NCBI GenBank assembly: GCA_021229015.1
Contig: CM037785.1
Span: 36,114,183-36,178,182 of the forward strand
DNA: 64,000 nt
Direction of reading: 5' to 3'
DNA from: Solen grandis
Taxonomy: Eukaryota; Mollusca; Bivalvia; Adapedonta; Solenidae
Within the stretch, counting starts at the first letter, position 1. The number at the start of each line of letters is the position of its first letter. Below the pieces are notes generated by a model that saw only the letters and a program-made list of their open reading frames with translations, did not search any database and was not told the DNA's origin. Of this stretch, positions 1 through 12,150 are shown in pieces. The translations under genes and the position numbers were made by a program.

Positions 1-401
1 AATAAAACTGAATTATAAATTATAATGCTGATAAATGGATCGCTGGTTGATGTTTATTTTAATGTTCTATATAGATTTAAAATGAATAAAAAATCGTGCG
101 TAAGTGCCCTTCTCATATATTTTTGGTACATTTAGGGTCAACGGTAGCTAACCAGATAGATATTACAAAATAAAGTTGCAGCTGCATCTCAAATATGAAA
201 TAGAGTTTCAACTCTTCAACTCTTAATTTGCGCCTGTATTTCCTAATATTTACTTTAGACCCAAACATTATGCCACGTTACAGTACTTTATGGTTCTTAT
301 GTACACGATTTGCTGCAGTGATTATATTTATATATACATATATTTTTTCTGTTGATTCTGAAACTTTATCATATAATATAATGTTTTTTTGTCTTTTTCA
401 G

Positions 402-649
402 GCGACTATGAGGCTAACCAATGTACCTCTTCTCATTGCATCCCCTGCAACGTCCGTTACCCATCATGCAAAGGGCGTGAAGACGGACAACAACCTTGGA
501 CTGGAAAAGAATGGTCGCCTTTTTATGTCGTCTGCAATGAAGAGAGAGTTGTACTTCAAGAAGAATGTAAAAGTGAAAAAGAACCCCAAGTGTTTCATCC
601 TGAGAAAAGAACGTGTGTTGTTTACGACGAGAAGGCAATATTTGGTTGA
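402..649 (+). CDS. Terminal exon of a chitin-binding type 2 (CBM14-like) domain protein
   Basis: This is the last coding exon of a plus-strand gene whose earlier exons lie left of the window. A pyrimidine-rich tract ends in AG at 400-401, so the exon opens at 402 with a split codon (one base supplied by the previous exon) and runs to a TGA at 647-649. The roughly 82 residues are cysteine-rich. A cysteine is followed by KGREDG, then WTGKEWSPFYVVC, then a Cys about 11 residues later, then VFHPEKRTC. This spacing and the aromatic/Gly-Asp pattern match the peritrophin-A/CBM14 fold, which is stabilised by disulphides and binds chitin in secreted proteins such as shell-matrix or gut-lining proteins. 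Only the exon is visible, so signal peptide, number of domains and full length are unknown. The overlapping ORF in another frame from 228 has no recognisable domain. The domain call is good; the biological role is inference. Confidence 0.7.
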
Positions 650-817
650 AAACATTTTATGAGAAAATCTTTTGTTTTTGCTCAATAATTACGACATTGT
701 TTTAGCAAAGACCTAAAACCAGGTTTTAAGTCTTTCGTTTTAGTGTGTTATTTATGAACATGCGTAGTGAATCTCTTTGTTTTCTCGTGGCATGTATTTT
801 GTAAAATACTCAACGAT

Positions 818-823
818 AATAAA
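818..823 (+). promoter_or_regulatory. Candidate polyadenylation signal AATAAA
   Basis: AATAAA lies about 170 nt after the stop codon of the chitin-binding exon, a normal 3' UTR distance. The region is AT-rich and a second AATAAA occurs near 905, so the exact cleavage site is uncertain. Confidence 0.5.
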
Positions 824-2541
824 TCCTTCAAATGAGTATGTACAACGTTTTTATATATCTTCATCATATACGTATTAGTATAAGTTTCCAGATGGAAATA
901 ATCCAATAAATAAACAAATTCGCTCTATTTCAATATTTCGGCAATAATTTGCCTTTCTCAAAATAATAAAAAATAAATAAACATAAAAATAAATAAATAT
1001 ATAAATAAATAAATGAAATAGAAATAAAGCATGAAAAGGGCATTTTTTTCCGAAATATTGAAATAGAGTGAATTAAATTGTTTATTTTAATATACAAATA
1101 CAGTTTCCGTCAATTTACTTATACAATACGCTAAGTCATGGTGTCGGAAGACCATGCGTTTTGTGGCAAACATGATTTTGGTAAATTTTTAATATTTTAT
1201 TTTTTTTCTTACATTATAATCCGTTCGAGGGGTTTGCCTAGTGATAGAAATCGGTTGATATTTGTCACAATCGATTCATGATCGATTCATCGGATGGGGG
1301 TATAATCGATAGCTTTCCGATTAATAATCGCTTGAACCGGTAGTAACATTCAAGCAAGACACCTAATTATGTACACAGTTACATGAACTTCATGAAGCAG
1401 TTTTCGACTCAGTTTTTGTTTTATAATGCTGGAGCACGTAGTAGGTTATACTTAGTTCTTATTGTTTAAACTGGGGATATTTAAAGGTCTTTCTATGGAA
1501 ACCTGGGTAAAATAATGAGATTCCAGATTGATGTACAGAGTACACTACAATGACAACTCATAATATGGTATGGTATAAAAGTCGCGGAACGTGTATGTAT
1601 AAATCGATTATAGCCGGTGTAACGTTGTAAACTGACCCCCATAGAATAATGATCCCCTGGTCATTAAATTATATAAAATAGTGACCCCTTTCTATAAAAT
1701 ACTGACACCCTTTATAAAATAATGACCCCCACAGAGTTTATCTATAAAATATTGACCCCACCTAACCTGTTACTAATATACTCTATATCAATTCAAGTCG
1801 CTGTCGTGTTTCAATCGCTTATATTTGTTGTTGTTGCTGCTGCTGCGTCTACAGATGACACAACAACAGTATATCTTAGAGCCCCGCTAGGAAGTAAGCG
1901 TGCATTTATTGAAAATAAAAGCTAAACTTGTTTTCAGTGGTAATTGTCGGTTAAAGGTAACTTAAAAATAGAGAGAAACGGTATTTAGGGGATGGATGAT
2001 AATTTTGGTTTTGTTTACAAACGGTGTATTATCATCAATAATTAGACATCTAAAATGATTTAGGTCATTGATTTTTCTTGAGGCATTGAGATCTTCCTTT
2101 AGAAAGAAAACGTTTTCGAAAGTAAAAAACATTTGGAAACATAATGTATATGCTGGTTCGTCATCAATTTTGGGCCTTTATATAACCTATTTTACGGAGA
2201 AATTTTATTTATTTGCTTCTCCATGACATTTTATAAACACTGAAACCTTAAGAAAAGAAAGAGTCACATAATGATCTATTAGCATTCTGCCGCAAATCAC
2301 AATTTTACTGGTCACTCATTCTTATTGTTTGTTGTGTATATTCGGTTCTGTCGTTTAAAACTCTCTCTCTTTTTTTTTTTTTTTTTTTTTTTTGCATATA
2401 AGCTAAAGTATTTGTTGGTAAAGTTACATTTTTCTGGTTTGTTTTCAACTAAAATGGTAACAATTTCATCTGAGTGACGTAAGATAGCGTTTGTTCATTA
2501 CACGGTGGCATTGTTCAAAAACAGCGGTCAATGCGCCCACC

Positions 2542-2613
2542 GGCCCCGCTGGCCTAGTGGTTAGAGCGTCCGCATCGGGTGCGGAAGGTCGTGGGTTCGA
2601 TCCCCGGCCGCAC
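2542..2613 (+). repeat. tRNA-Pro(CGG)-like sequence, SINE head or tRNA relic
   Basis: The sequence has a tRNA-like A box (tggcctagtggtt) and B box (ggttcgatcc). It also has an anticodon stem TCCGC/GCGGA around a seven-base loop whose central triplet would be CGG. The acceptor stem does not pair and the base of the T stem is mismatched, so a working tRNA is unlikely. It fits the 5' head of a tRNA-derived SINE, here inside the TIR element. Confidence 0.55.
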
Positions 2614-2698
2614 ATGGGGAACGGAAGTGGAGATTTTCGCTTTCGCAACGCTTACTAGAACCGTTGTGTATATTAATTCGCAGTACGGCAGTAAGGAA

Positions 2699-3097
2699 AT
2701 GTGGCGATGGTTAGAATACAAACCTTTAGGCTTAACTGGTCGTAATCTAAGGGATCGAGCAGTTTACATTCAAAATCAAAGCGATCATTTTGTCCCAGTG
2801 CTAGAGGTAGATGGTGAAGAGTTCTCAAGAAAGCCATATAAACGAATTCGGAACCACATTCCAGAAAAGTATCACACACTAATAAACGCTGACCTATTAG
2901 ATGCTGTTTTAGTGAATTGTAACGCAGACGAAGCGTTACTATTAAAACGTGACAAAAGTGTAAGGACTGTATATGTGAGGGCTTTTACTAACACGCCCTA
3001 CGATGTAGAGGGGTTGCGGGGGTTATCTGAGGAGGTAGATGCAAATATTTTCAATATTGTATGCGACTGGGGCGATGTCGAAATCAAGCTTAACTGA
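2699..3097 (+). CDS. Hypothetical protein ORF carried by the TIR element (possible terminal exon)
   Basis: An open frame of 132 codons starts at an ATG preceded by a plausible splice acceptor (AG at 2680-2681 after 'attaattcgc') and ends in TGA. The frame is open further upstream but that part reads through the tRNA-like segment, so I place the start at 2699 or just after the acceptor. The product is hydrophilic and mixed-charge, beginning MWRWLEYKPLGL, with no signal peptide or membrane segment. A segment reading NQSDHFVPVLEVDG loosely recalls the C-terminal His region of OTU-type cysteine proteases, but the Cys part of such a domain is not present. I do not recognise the family. Its place between the element's inverted repeats suggests it belongs to the transposon, or is the last exon of a captured gene. 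The absence of stops over 130 codons in an AT-rich region argues that it is or was coding. Confidence 0.45.
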   Translation: MWRWLEYKPLGLTGRNLRDRAVYIQNQSDHFVPVLEVDGEEFSRKPYKRIRNHIPEKYHTLINADLLDAVLVNCNADEALLLKRDKSVRTVYVRAFTNTPYDVEGLRGLSEEVDANIFNIVCDWGDVEIKLN

Positions 3098-4496
3098 TGT
3101 TGTGAAAAATGCACGTAATGAATCAATGGAGAACTAAACAATTTATGCTGAATTTTGTTTAAAACAGCATCTTCGTCGTGCTTAAAAAAAGAATTACTGC
3201 TAGATAGCCTAATATCTAAACAGATGATGTGATGTGATGTTTTACTAAAGCAAACACCCAGGAACTTATTGTTACAGTTGTACTCCATACAGTTTCAAAT
3301 AAAATCAGCCTTTTTATGCATAAATCTCGCTCATTATAATTTTTGGGGTCTTTTTTACCGAACATTAGCCTTTAGACTCCCGAACCACCGATAATCGGAA
3401 CTAGCAATAATGATTTACTCTGCTTTAATTTTCAACGATAATGCCTCATTTACTTAAACAAGATGAAGCAAGCAAGCAAGCTGTATTTTATTGGCTGTAT
3501 TATCTAGACTAAGAAAAGTATATTTTAAAGAATACAATTATTATTATATCAATATAAGGCATAAATTTGTAAATCGGTTGTGGGGAAGTCCTATGTTTTA
3601 TGAACTGCGACGCACATGGCAATAAGATGTTATTCGAATTTAAAGTCTATAACTCTCGAATAGGTGGAGCAAATTCATTTTTTCTTTGTGCACAATTAGG
3701 CATCGGTAGTAGTAGGCCTAATCCCTGAAAGTTTAAATAAATTCCGTCCAATAATGAATGAAGAGTTGTGGTCACAAAATACTGTTGCGCATACGCACGT
3801 ACAGACTGGTGCAATTACCATATTCTCCTCCGATGCATATGTAATAAAAATACATTACATGGTTATAGATTTGGGATCGGGGGTCGTTATTCTATATTCT
3901 AGGGGTCGTTATTCTATAGGGGGTCACAATTCTACGTGTGGGTCGTTTTTCTATGTGTGGTGGAGTCATAATATTCTGACCGGGGAGTCACTATTTTATA
4001 TAATTTAATGACCGGGGTCATTATTCTATGGGGGTCATTTTACAACGTTACACTGGCAACTATAGCGACAATCGGAACATCACTAGTTTGACCATGCAGT
4101 ACAGTGAGTTTAGGATAACATGTGTTCATGGATTATCCCCGCTGCCAGTGGAAATCGAACATATTTTCTTATATCGTTTTCATACTTCATGCCCCAAAAT
4201 ACACCAAATAAAATCTGAAAGCCACTCTAAATTTGTTACCGATTATAAGCCCCGAAAATTCATTTTCTTTTAGCTTTATATATCAATAGCACACTTCAAA
4301 GTTTACCATATACATAATAGATGGACCTATTTATCAAAACCAATTGATTTACAAATCTAGGGGTGACTTCTACGTCGGATAGAATCTACTAAGACTTTTC
4401 TCCAGACAATAGTTGTCTGCGTTGCTTTGGTCTTCTATTGTCTGTCGAAATGTCCTAATAGACCCTATTCTAAAAATAGGACCGTGCATCATATCT

Positions 4497-4577
4497 AAAG
4501 GTACCCGGTGCGTTGCTGCCCATTAAAAAAAATCAATTGCATTTTTTTTAAAAGCCAGCAATGTACCGGGTACCTTT
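4497..4577. repeat. 81-bp hairpin MITE
   Basis: The ends AAAGGTACCCGGT and ACCGGGTACCTTT are perfect complements, followed by CGTTGCTG and CAGCAA on the inner sides, around an AT-rich loop. The same element sits at 32300-32385 in the inverted copy, so it predates the block duplication. Confidence 0.65.
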
Positions 4578-6399
4578 GATCATATCACCCTAAGTTCTGT
4601 ACGTACTGAATTCAGACCCCAAGCGAGATAAGAAGTACACATGTACTGGAAATAGTACAAATGTACCCGAACCGAAGTGTACCAAGTGTCCCTGGCAACT
4701 TTATACTTTTCGCTGGGGATTTATTTTCCCTTGTAAATGATACTCTCCACAAATATAATGTACAGACGCAACGAAATTTAATGTCAACGAAAAATAATGA
4801 TTTTACAGTTATCGGGAAGGTAAAAGTTTCTCCCAGCGAAGGAAAGAACGTTATCTCTTAAATTGTTAAAGATTTGATTTTCTCGTGTGAACATTTACCT
4901 GTCTTTTTAACCAAAGGATCTTTTTACAAAAGGATCGAATAAAATGAAATATTCGGGCAGTTTAGTGAATTTTACAGAAATGTTAGAGTACTCTATGTTA
5001 CTGGCACTAAAATATGCAGACAGACCATTGAAGTTTGCAGACAAGTTAGAATAGAATTGCATAACCTGATTGATATAAAGATGAAATTGACCCATGTGAA
5101 ATACAAAACATCATAACAGACAGTACGCACACATACAAATAATAACAATTCATTTTTATGATACATTACAACACGTTTAACAGACAGTTGATACTATCAG
5201 AGAAACTAGAAAATCAATTTTATGTCATGGACATTTTTCGTTAGAGGTATATTCAGTTTGGGCCGTAACGTGTAGGTCTTACCCGGTATATCCGTCTTAC
5301 ACGATGTTTAAGTGCCAAAATACTTATTAAAATATTATGAAGATATTCAAATTCTAAAAGTTAATGAAAATATTAAAGCAATGAAATCGGGTGCAAGCCA
5401 AATGAGACTACAACTTAAACATACGAAGTTAATAACAGAATTACATCATAGAACCAATAATAAAGTTTTTTAACTTTAAATTAAATGTATGAAAACTAGT
5501 TGTACAATATATTGTTCCTCAGTGTAAAGGCTTTATCAATAAATAATGCGAGCTTCTTTATCGTAAATTTATTACAATTAATCAGTTCAACTTATTTATA
5601 CATACCAGGGCGTTTCCAATAATAAATAAGTATCCACTTTTTACGTAGATCATTATACAAAGAGCATTCTACTACAAAATAGACCTCGTCTTCTAAAGTA
5701 CATGTATTTCAGATCAAACATAAATGTTAATTTACAGGTATGCTAACAGGCTGATTCAATCGACCAGTTTCAGTACAAAGTCTATGAGAAGATGTGTCTA
5801 GTCTTGACAAACCTTGTTATTTGTAAATTATCTAAGTAAAGTTTGAATCTTGGTGCATATTCATAAGCTGATAACAGACTTATTCATAGAACCAATAATA
5901 AAGTGCTCTGTTTCTTTTTTTTCCAACTTTAAAGTAAATGTAATTTTCATGGAAAATAGTTATCTAAGTAAGGTTGGAACCTGAATATTGCAACATGTCT
6001 GTAAAATTATATTCGAAGATATAAACTGTAATCGCCGACTTGGACAAGGTTACTGTAATAATCTCACTTATAATATCTGAAAAATCCAACACCCTTGTTT
6101 AATTTCATAGTCTGCAAAATCTCTCCTTATTTGTTATATGTTTTATCTGTTTGCAAATTTTTAAATAGCTCATGCACGAGACCCTGGAATTTTACGATTA
6201 CAATTGAGGCAGTCTTCAACGTATCTAAAACGATTGTCTGTTAAATCAAAATTGTTAGAATGGACCGAAGAGGAGTTAACACTTACGAATTTGCTAGGAC
6301 TAGCGAAGACGCCGTATTCTATATTTAACCGGAACTCCCCGAAATCCATCAAAGAAATCAGACGGATTTCCCGAGAACTGTGACTTGACTTGACTATTT

Positions 6400-6640
6400 G
6401 AGTTTACCGTCGCTTCGACAGTATTTCAGTCATACAGCGACGTCCAGCTAATTACAGGTGGAGGAAGACCCCGAATGCACGGAGGCAACCAGGTAGAACC
6501 ACCGACCTTCCGCAAGCCAGCTGGAAGGCTTCCTCACATGAAAATCCGAATGACCCTGCCGGGTTTCGAACCCACGCGGTGAGGGGCTGAATGAGTTCTA
6601 AAGTCAGCGACTTTACCCTCTCGGCAACGGAGCCCCCCCC
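6400..6640 (-). repeat. tRNA-derived SINE
   Basis: Read on the minus strand it opens with a tRNA-like head (cctccgtggccgagagggta, A box; gtttcgaaccc, B box). It passes through a body containing 'ccttccagctggcttgcgg' and ends with 'gactgaaatactgtcgaagc' and 'gacggtaaactcaaa'. The same copy is at 30341-30578 in the inverted block. A C-run next to the head (about 6634-6648) varies between copies. Confidence 0.75.
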
Positions 6641-6739
6641 CCCCCCGATAACTGTGAGCTACATACGTCGGGAAACAAAAACTTCACCAACATTAACGTG
6701 GGAGAGTATTTTTTGTATTATTATATCTACCAAATCAAG

Positions 6740-7500
6740 AGTAAACTATAAGTCGTTTGTTTAAGAAAGAAAACGAAGCGGCTTCCGTTTGCTTATTTCA
6801 AAGGTATTGAATATATAAGTAAATACATAGAAATGGAATAATGATGCATAATAGTGTAAGATTTAATACGTAAATCATCATTATCATAAATATATACTTA
6901 TGTTCAAAAATAAGCTTTAAATCTTCTTTTTTCATTTTCATCTACTTAAGAAGATATTGAGAAAGCATAAATATGGATCTTACTTGATTAAGCAACCGTT
7001 TACTGTCATGCAGAAAATAAAAACAACAGGAAAATTTTAAGATATATGTAATAATACTTTCCTCAAGATTTTTTTCTTAAGTTATTCAATCGATTTTAAA
7101 AGTTTTTATTCATTATTTAATATCTATTTCTTCATAAGCATATGCCATAACAAATATTCATTGCAATTTGATCCACATGATTGAAATTGTAAAAAAGAAA
7201 AGAATAGTTTGAAATCCATGACTTTCAACCTTTAAATTGATTGAGTTTTACATTTGCAAAATTAGATGGAAACAAAGGCAGAGGTGTAAGCAAAATCAAG
7301 AAAATAATTTCTTATTTCTATGTAATTAACGTTAAAAACGTCTTGAAGCTTTCAGCAATTCCTTTGCTTTATATATTTGCTTTACAGATTTAGAAAAAGA
7401 AACCGTTAAACATTTAGAAAACATAAAAAAATCGATAGGTAGATATACATGTATTTGTCATTTTCTTCAGGTTTGCGGAAAGCCGTGATAGCAAATGCAA
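6740..7500. repeat. About 0.7-kb repeat ending in a 'gcggaaagccgt' motif, copy 1 of 4
   Basis: This stretch recurs in inverted orientation inside block B (17706-18350) and again in both mirror copies (29565-30240 and about 46985-47490). Shared landmarks are 'agatggaaacaaaggcag', 'atttgatccacatgattg' and an end with 'tttgcggaaagccgt', which forms an imperfect hairpin with the adjacent 'ccgca' bases. It carries no ORF and looks like a MITE family that was already in place when the blocks duplicated. Confidence 0.55.
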
Positions 7501-8905
7501 TAAGTTATCCGTATAGGTTTTCTGGCTCTAGTATAAATTATACTAATTCATCGTAAATGCGACTCATTTACTCAAAAACGTATCACAATTCATTATTCAA
7601 CGCAGACACTCTTTCCTGCAAAAGAACAATAGGATCTTGCACAACCAAATCAATGACCGCTTTCATTTCTTTCTTCAAATTAATAGATTTTCATGAATTA
7701 GCCCTTTACGAAAAAACATGAATAAGTCATGTTTGATAACGAAATCACTTGAAATTTTTTGGACTTTTTGCGCATGTTAAGGTACGGCAATATTACTTAT
7801 TTAAAGTTAATATATCCAATCGTATGATATTTTGAATATATTTTGCTTACAAATCAATGTTGTCATAAACAAGTGACACAACATAAATTCCCTAAGGTAT
7901 GCTTAATATTGGCATCAATACTAATGACGTTGGAGCGCGAATACAAATTGAAATGAATGATTTTTATATTTCAACGACGTCAAAATCAAGTATCATTTTT
8001 GGAAAGACATGTTCAGCCAACTTTCTATTAATCCAGAAAAAAATATCTTCGAGAATGCGAGCAGGTTTGTTTTCATATTTTCAATTAGGCATTCCAACAA
8101 ACATGAATATCTGCCATGTTTGATGACGTAATCACTTAAAATTTTCAAGACCTTATGAAATAAGAATAAACATAACAAACCCTATACGTTTTCCACGGGT
8201 TTGCGGAAAGCCGTAACAAACGAGATGCTTTAATGTGATATATCCCCGAGTGCCCAAACTGCGCCCCTCTAAGCTTTAATTGTGTATGGATATTTGCAAA
8301 ACAAAAACACACAGTAAAGAAAAAGTAAAATAAAGTCTAAATAAACAGTGTAATTTTATTAGTTATAAAGTTTTTACCTTTAATTTCATCGAAATATTAT
8401 CTTCATATTTAAAATTGTGAATTAAATCTGTTCAAATTGACCAGGGTCTCTCTATATACTAGCAGGGTCTCTCTATATACAGTATCCTTAATTTGACATA
8501 GATTTCAGCAAGATAGGCTGAAAAAAAACCCACAGTAGTGATTTAAAAACAGCAAGTATTCTCAGATTTTGGCCTAAATTAATTAAACCCTATCAAAATG
8601 GCTGCCCAAAAGTGTCTTATCGGTGCCTCCTAGACCATTGTTATGACATCACACGGGAACTATGTATAAAATAAATAGTATAATCAGTTATCTAATAAAA
8701 CATCTCATGATCACCGCCAGTTACCTCACCCCCTACAAACCAAATATGTTTGAAAATAACATTATTGATGTTTTGCTGAATTAAATATTTACGTTTAACA
8801 GGCGTTTTCAAATGATGATTGAGCAATGGTGCATGCAAACTTTTGTCAACCTACCAGTTTATCCAAGGGAGGTAACAATGTGCAAATAACTATTATTTAT
8901 ACCAA

Positions 8906-8914
8906 CCCACCATT
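8906..8914. other. Empty insertion site between blocks A and B in contig 1
   Basis: Here 'ccaacccaccatttagtg' joins block A to block B directly. In contig 2 each of these flanks abuts a transposon end, with AAATGGGG next to it on both sides (27202-27209 and 55551-55558). The sequence here is therefore the unoccupied target. Confidence 0.65.
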
Positions 8915-10805
8915 TAGTGTAATTTGCTCGAAACGATGAGCCGAGTTCTATTTTTAGCTTGGAGAGTGTAGAAAGCGAAACTCTTGCAAATTATTTAGCA
9001 ATATATTGTAAGGCATACTTTAAACATTTACAAAAACCTTTAAAACTCCTTTGTTTGCATTTTCCTCTAGTATATGATGTAGTTCGGAATACATTGTCAT
9101 TGGTCATCTGTGCAAATCTCGATATCAAAAGCGGCTTCACTGAAAGAGGTGAGTGCTTTTTGACCCACATTTCTTGCCAAACCCCTTTGCTTCGATTCCA
9201 AAAATTGACGATGCATCTTCATATTTGGACTATCTTTAAAAGTGCATTTTTAGGCGATCCGAAAAAGTCCCCCCCCCCTTTTTAAACCCCTTGTACATGA
9301 ACTTTTAAAGTGTTTTCCAGTATTGTAGTATCGCTGGTTCTCTCGTATCGTGGTTATCTAATTTTGTTGAGGAAGACTCTACAGATAGCCACCAATGATA
9401 CTACTGTGTAAGCAGGATATTGTGATTTTCATTGAAATAAACATAAAGTATCCTGGAGTATCCAGTTCTCGCCAGCATAATAAGTTATTGCAAGAAAAAT
9501 GGGAAAAAAAACCCAAAAACATCTCTTACTTTTATATCCTCGAGTGCCTAAACTGCACCCCTCTAAGATTTAATAAGGAATTGCAACATAAATAAAATAC
9601 ATAGAATAAAAAACTGTTCACGTACCAATTCATTCTATCAAATTCAGATTGATACCCCCACCCCCCCAAAAAAAATTCTTTAATACATAATTATTCACTC
9701 GAAAATAACATTAAATACATTATGAGTCAAATATTATGCCATCATTTTGTGTGGTCCTAACTCCGCCCCCCCTAGGTGACGTCATAGCAGTTGCTAAAAT
9801 ATGTAAACACAGCAGATGGAATTTCCGAGATACTTTTATTTTAAAAAGTGAAAAAGGGCTCAAAATCACGAGTCTGTCACGAGTATGGTGCACATATAGA
9901 GACACAATCTATAAACAACAGTAATGTTGCAATGAACTTCTGTGTCCTTCCTAACCACAGGGATTCTGTACGTAGTATATGGAAAAAAATCTAGGTAGAT
10001 CTAGTGTCTATATATATTAATAAGGGATGCAACTCTCCGAAGGCGAATTTCGATACCGATGACCATCCAACGTTCTGATCACAAACAAAAAGCAGTGACT
10101 GGAAATATTTTCAGGTCCTGACACAAGCCAAGGCATCTACCTCCAAGACAAACAAAAAGTCCCAATATGATATCTCCTTTTCTCACCATTGTGTCATATG
10201 TTCTCAAAACACTGACAATTTTCGTTAGTTGGACACAACCTCGTAACACAAATAATCACTTGTACAGCAATTTACACACACATTTCACAGAGTTTAATGA
10301 ACCAGATCGATTAAATATCCAAAATTATTTCAAAATCTTTGGTCCATTTACATTGACAAATATTTGACTTTATTAATACATGTAGTTCTAATACTGGTTC
10401 ATCTCATATCGGGGATTCCTTCAAGTTAACAGTATTAATGTGTTTATTAGTGTTAATGATGCACAGTATTCCGCCTAATTATTCTCTGCTGCTTCAAAAT
10501 ATATTTGACAAAACAATATAATCAAAGCGCTCAATGCACTGAGAGACGGCGACGGGATTAACTGCAAAAAGCTATAATTCTAAACTCAGCATTTCACACA
10601 TTTCTGCAACTATAGTTGCTAGTGAAACAATTGAATTCACTCTGTTTGTTACATAACAATCCATAGTTAGGGTCATGAACTTGACTTCATTCATAAGTCG
10701 AAGGCCTAAGTAGGTCATTTCTTTGAACCTGATGTATACACGCTATCTGTTGTAACGTAAGTGTAGAAATTGACAAGGTATTTGATTGTTGTTTGCCTTT
10801 CTATT

Positions 10806-12150
10806 TCAAAGTTAAGAAATGCTCTCGCCATTATGCAAAATTACGTTTGAACTACTTTAGGTTAATATAACAGACATGCAAACTTGCAAAGTGCTACTTT
10901 TTTTCTTTTTACAGGAGTAGATCTTTATGTATGTAAAATGGGTTGCTGTTCTGATTTATAAATGTCACGGATATTTTGTACACGCTTAAAATGGATGTTT
11001 CCAGAGTTAAATAATGGTAAAATAAAACATGTTAACAAACAACAACACATGAAAAGTGGTTACGGTTATGATTTAAGCGTCTATGTAACATATGCCACTC
11101 GTATTCGTTAGTGAAGAATCGCATTGCATGGATTCCCACTAAGCGCAGATAGGTACAGTTAAACTTGTTATGTCAAATATGCAAATCAGCAAGGTCAGTG
11201 AGGCCTGTTTTCAGTTTGCAGCTACTAAAGACAACTTCGGCGTCTAAAAATGTTGAATCTCAATTTTTACCAATAACACTGTCATTTTGAAGATACGGTT
11301 TTGTGTCAACTGATGTAAGCAGATGCGAAACATAGGGATCACTTTTCCGTGTCTGTCCATCCGTATTTCTGTCCATCACACTTTTTCCATTACACTTCAG
11401 CAGGTAACACGTGTATTCCAGAGAACACTCTTGTTGCCTTTTAAAACTTGATACATTGAAGTACTTTTGCATTTATAATACTGAAAAATATATAAATTTA
11501 GCATATATTTCTTTCCTTTAACCATTCAAGCTACGACCAAAGAAGTCTGAACTGAGATTCATCGTGATGTGCTTTTTATCTGGTCTGTATGCGTGTCTAA
11601 AAAAACACATATTTTGTCCCCCCCCAAAAAAAAAAATCGATCAGTTATAAAAAAAAGGAATAAACATAATTTCTGGTGAAGAAAAACAACGTTCTGTTCT
11701 ATTAAGATCATCTTGGATTATAATTATGTTTTACTTTTTGAAAATTTTCAGCCATTCGGTAAATTGCAAATGGCCAATGCCCATCCTAATCAATGCAAAT
11801 GGCATTTTTCTGTTGTTTTACATCTGAATACCAAGTCACGGTCTTAGACACGCTTTAGATTAAACTGAAGGTTTCCACACTTCTCAATGATTTGATGCTA
11901 TTCAAGTATCTACCAATAACTTTATATCTCCTGGATTGACACTTGAGTTGCTTTGCTATGGTGTTAAAAAGCTAACTGCCAAATAAATACACTTAGATTT
12001 AAGTTGCGTCATAAAGGACGCACTAACCAAATTTTTTTGGGTCAATATCCAATCAATTGCGCCAAAGACGCAGTAAACACGCTCTAGAGAAAACACTGCA
12101 TATGTCTTGACAGCATTCTCACTCATTTTGTGTGCAGTTAATTATAATTT
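10806..12150. mobile_element. 1.35-kb insertion specific to copy 1
   Basis: The inverted copy runs straight from 'gtttgcctttct' into 'ttcaaaggtgaaaaaaa' (about 53225-53245), while here about 1.35 kb separates the same flanks. The inserted sequence includes a fragment of a dispersed repeat (11306-11370: 'catagggatcacttttc' followed by 'gtctgtccatccg') that also occurs near 18410, 24378, 40351 and 46913. Insertion here versus deletion there is not settled, and the termini are not clear. Confidence 0.5.

Larger units (their letters stand above)
1617..4053. mobile_element. 2.4-kb DNA transposon with long terminal inverted repeats
   Basis: The ends are inverted copies: GTGTAACGTTGTAAA at 1617 and its complement ending at 4053. 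On each side the inverted homology continues for at least 65 bp through a series of subterminal motifs of the type 'taaaatantgacccc' (about 1637-1770 and 3880-4035). The inverted block-A copy lacks the whole stretch near 32835: the flanks 'atcgattata' and 'caactatagcgac' are joined there by a short TA-repeat variant. That empty site marks this as an insertion. No clean target-site duplication is visible, so the superfamily is undetermined. The inside holds a tRNA-like segment, a poly-T tract (2371-2392) and a 132-codon ORF with no recognised transposase motif. It is either non-autonomous or of an unfamiliar type. Confidence 0.75.
950..8912 (+). repeat. Block A, copy 1 (inverted copy at 27202-34165)
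   Basis: This non-coding stretch matches the reverse complement of 27202-34165 almost throughout. Anchor pairs include 1590-1616 with 32850-32880, 4060-4270 with 32630-32830, 4907-5095 with 31883-32075, and 6170-6352 with 30626-30810. Length differences come from discrete insertions: a 2.4-kb TIR element only here (1617-4053), and a 588-bp retroelement plus about 0.93 kb near 27930-28870 only in the other copy. Outside the listed elements I see no gene in 4054-8911. The short ORFs shared by both copies reflect the duplication and show no domain. Left of 950 the copies diverge: here the chitin-binding gene, there the region downstream of the MARVEL gene. Confidence 0.85.

Noticed and set aside
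228..662. 144-codon ORF overlapping the chitin-binding exon
   Set aside because: Its first half is intron and its second half reads the exon in the wrong frame; the cysteine pattern is in the other frame.
2542..2613. Functional tRNA-Pro gene
   Set aside because: The anticodon arm is good but the acceptor stem does not pair and the T stem base is mismatched.
8959..9285. ORF shared with 55268-55507 in the mirror copy
   Set aside because: The shared part is only about 40 codons and the two frames then diverge; both copies match at DNA level as expected from the duplication, with no sign of protein constraint.
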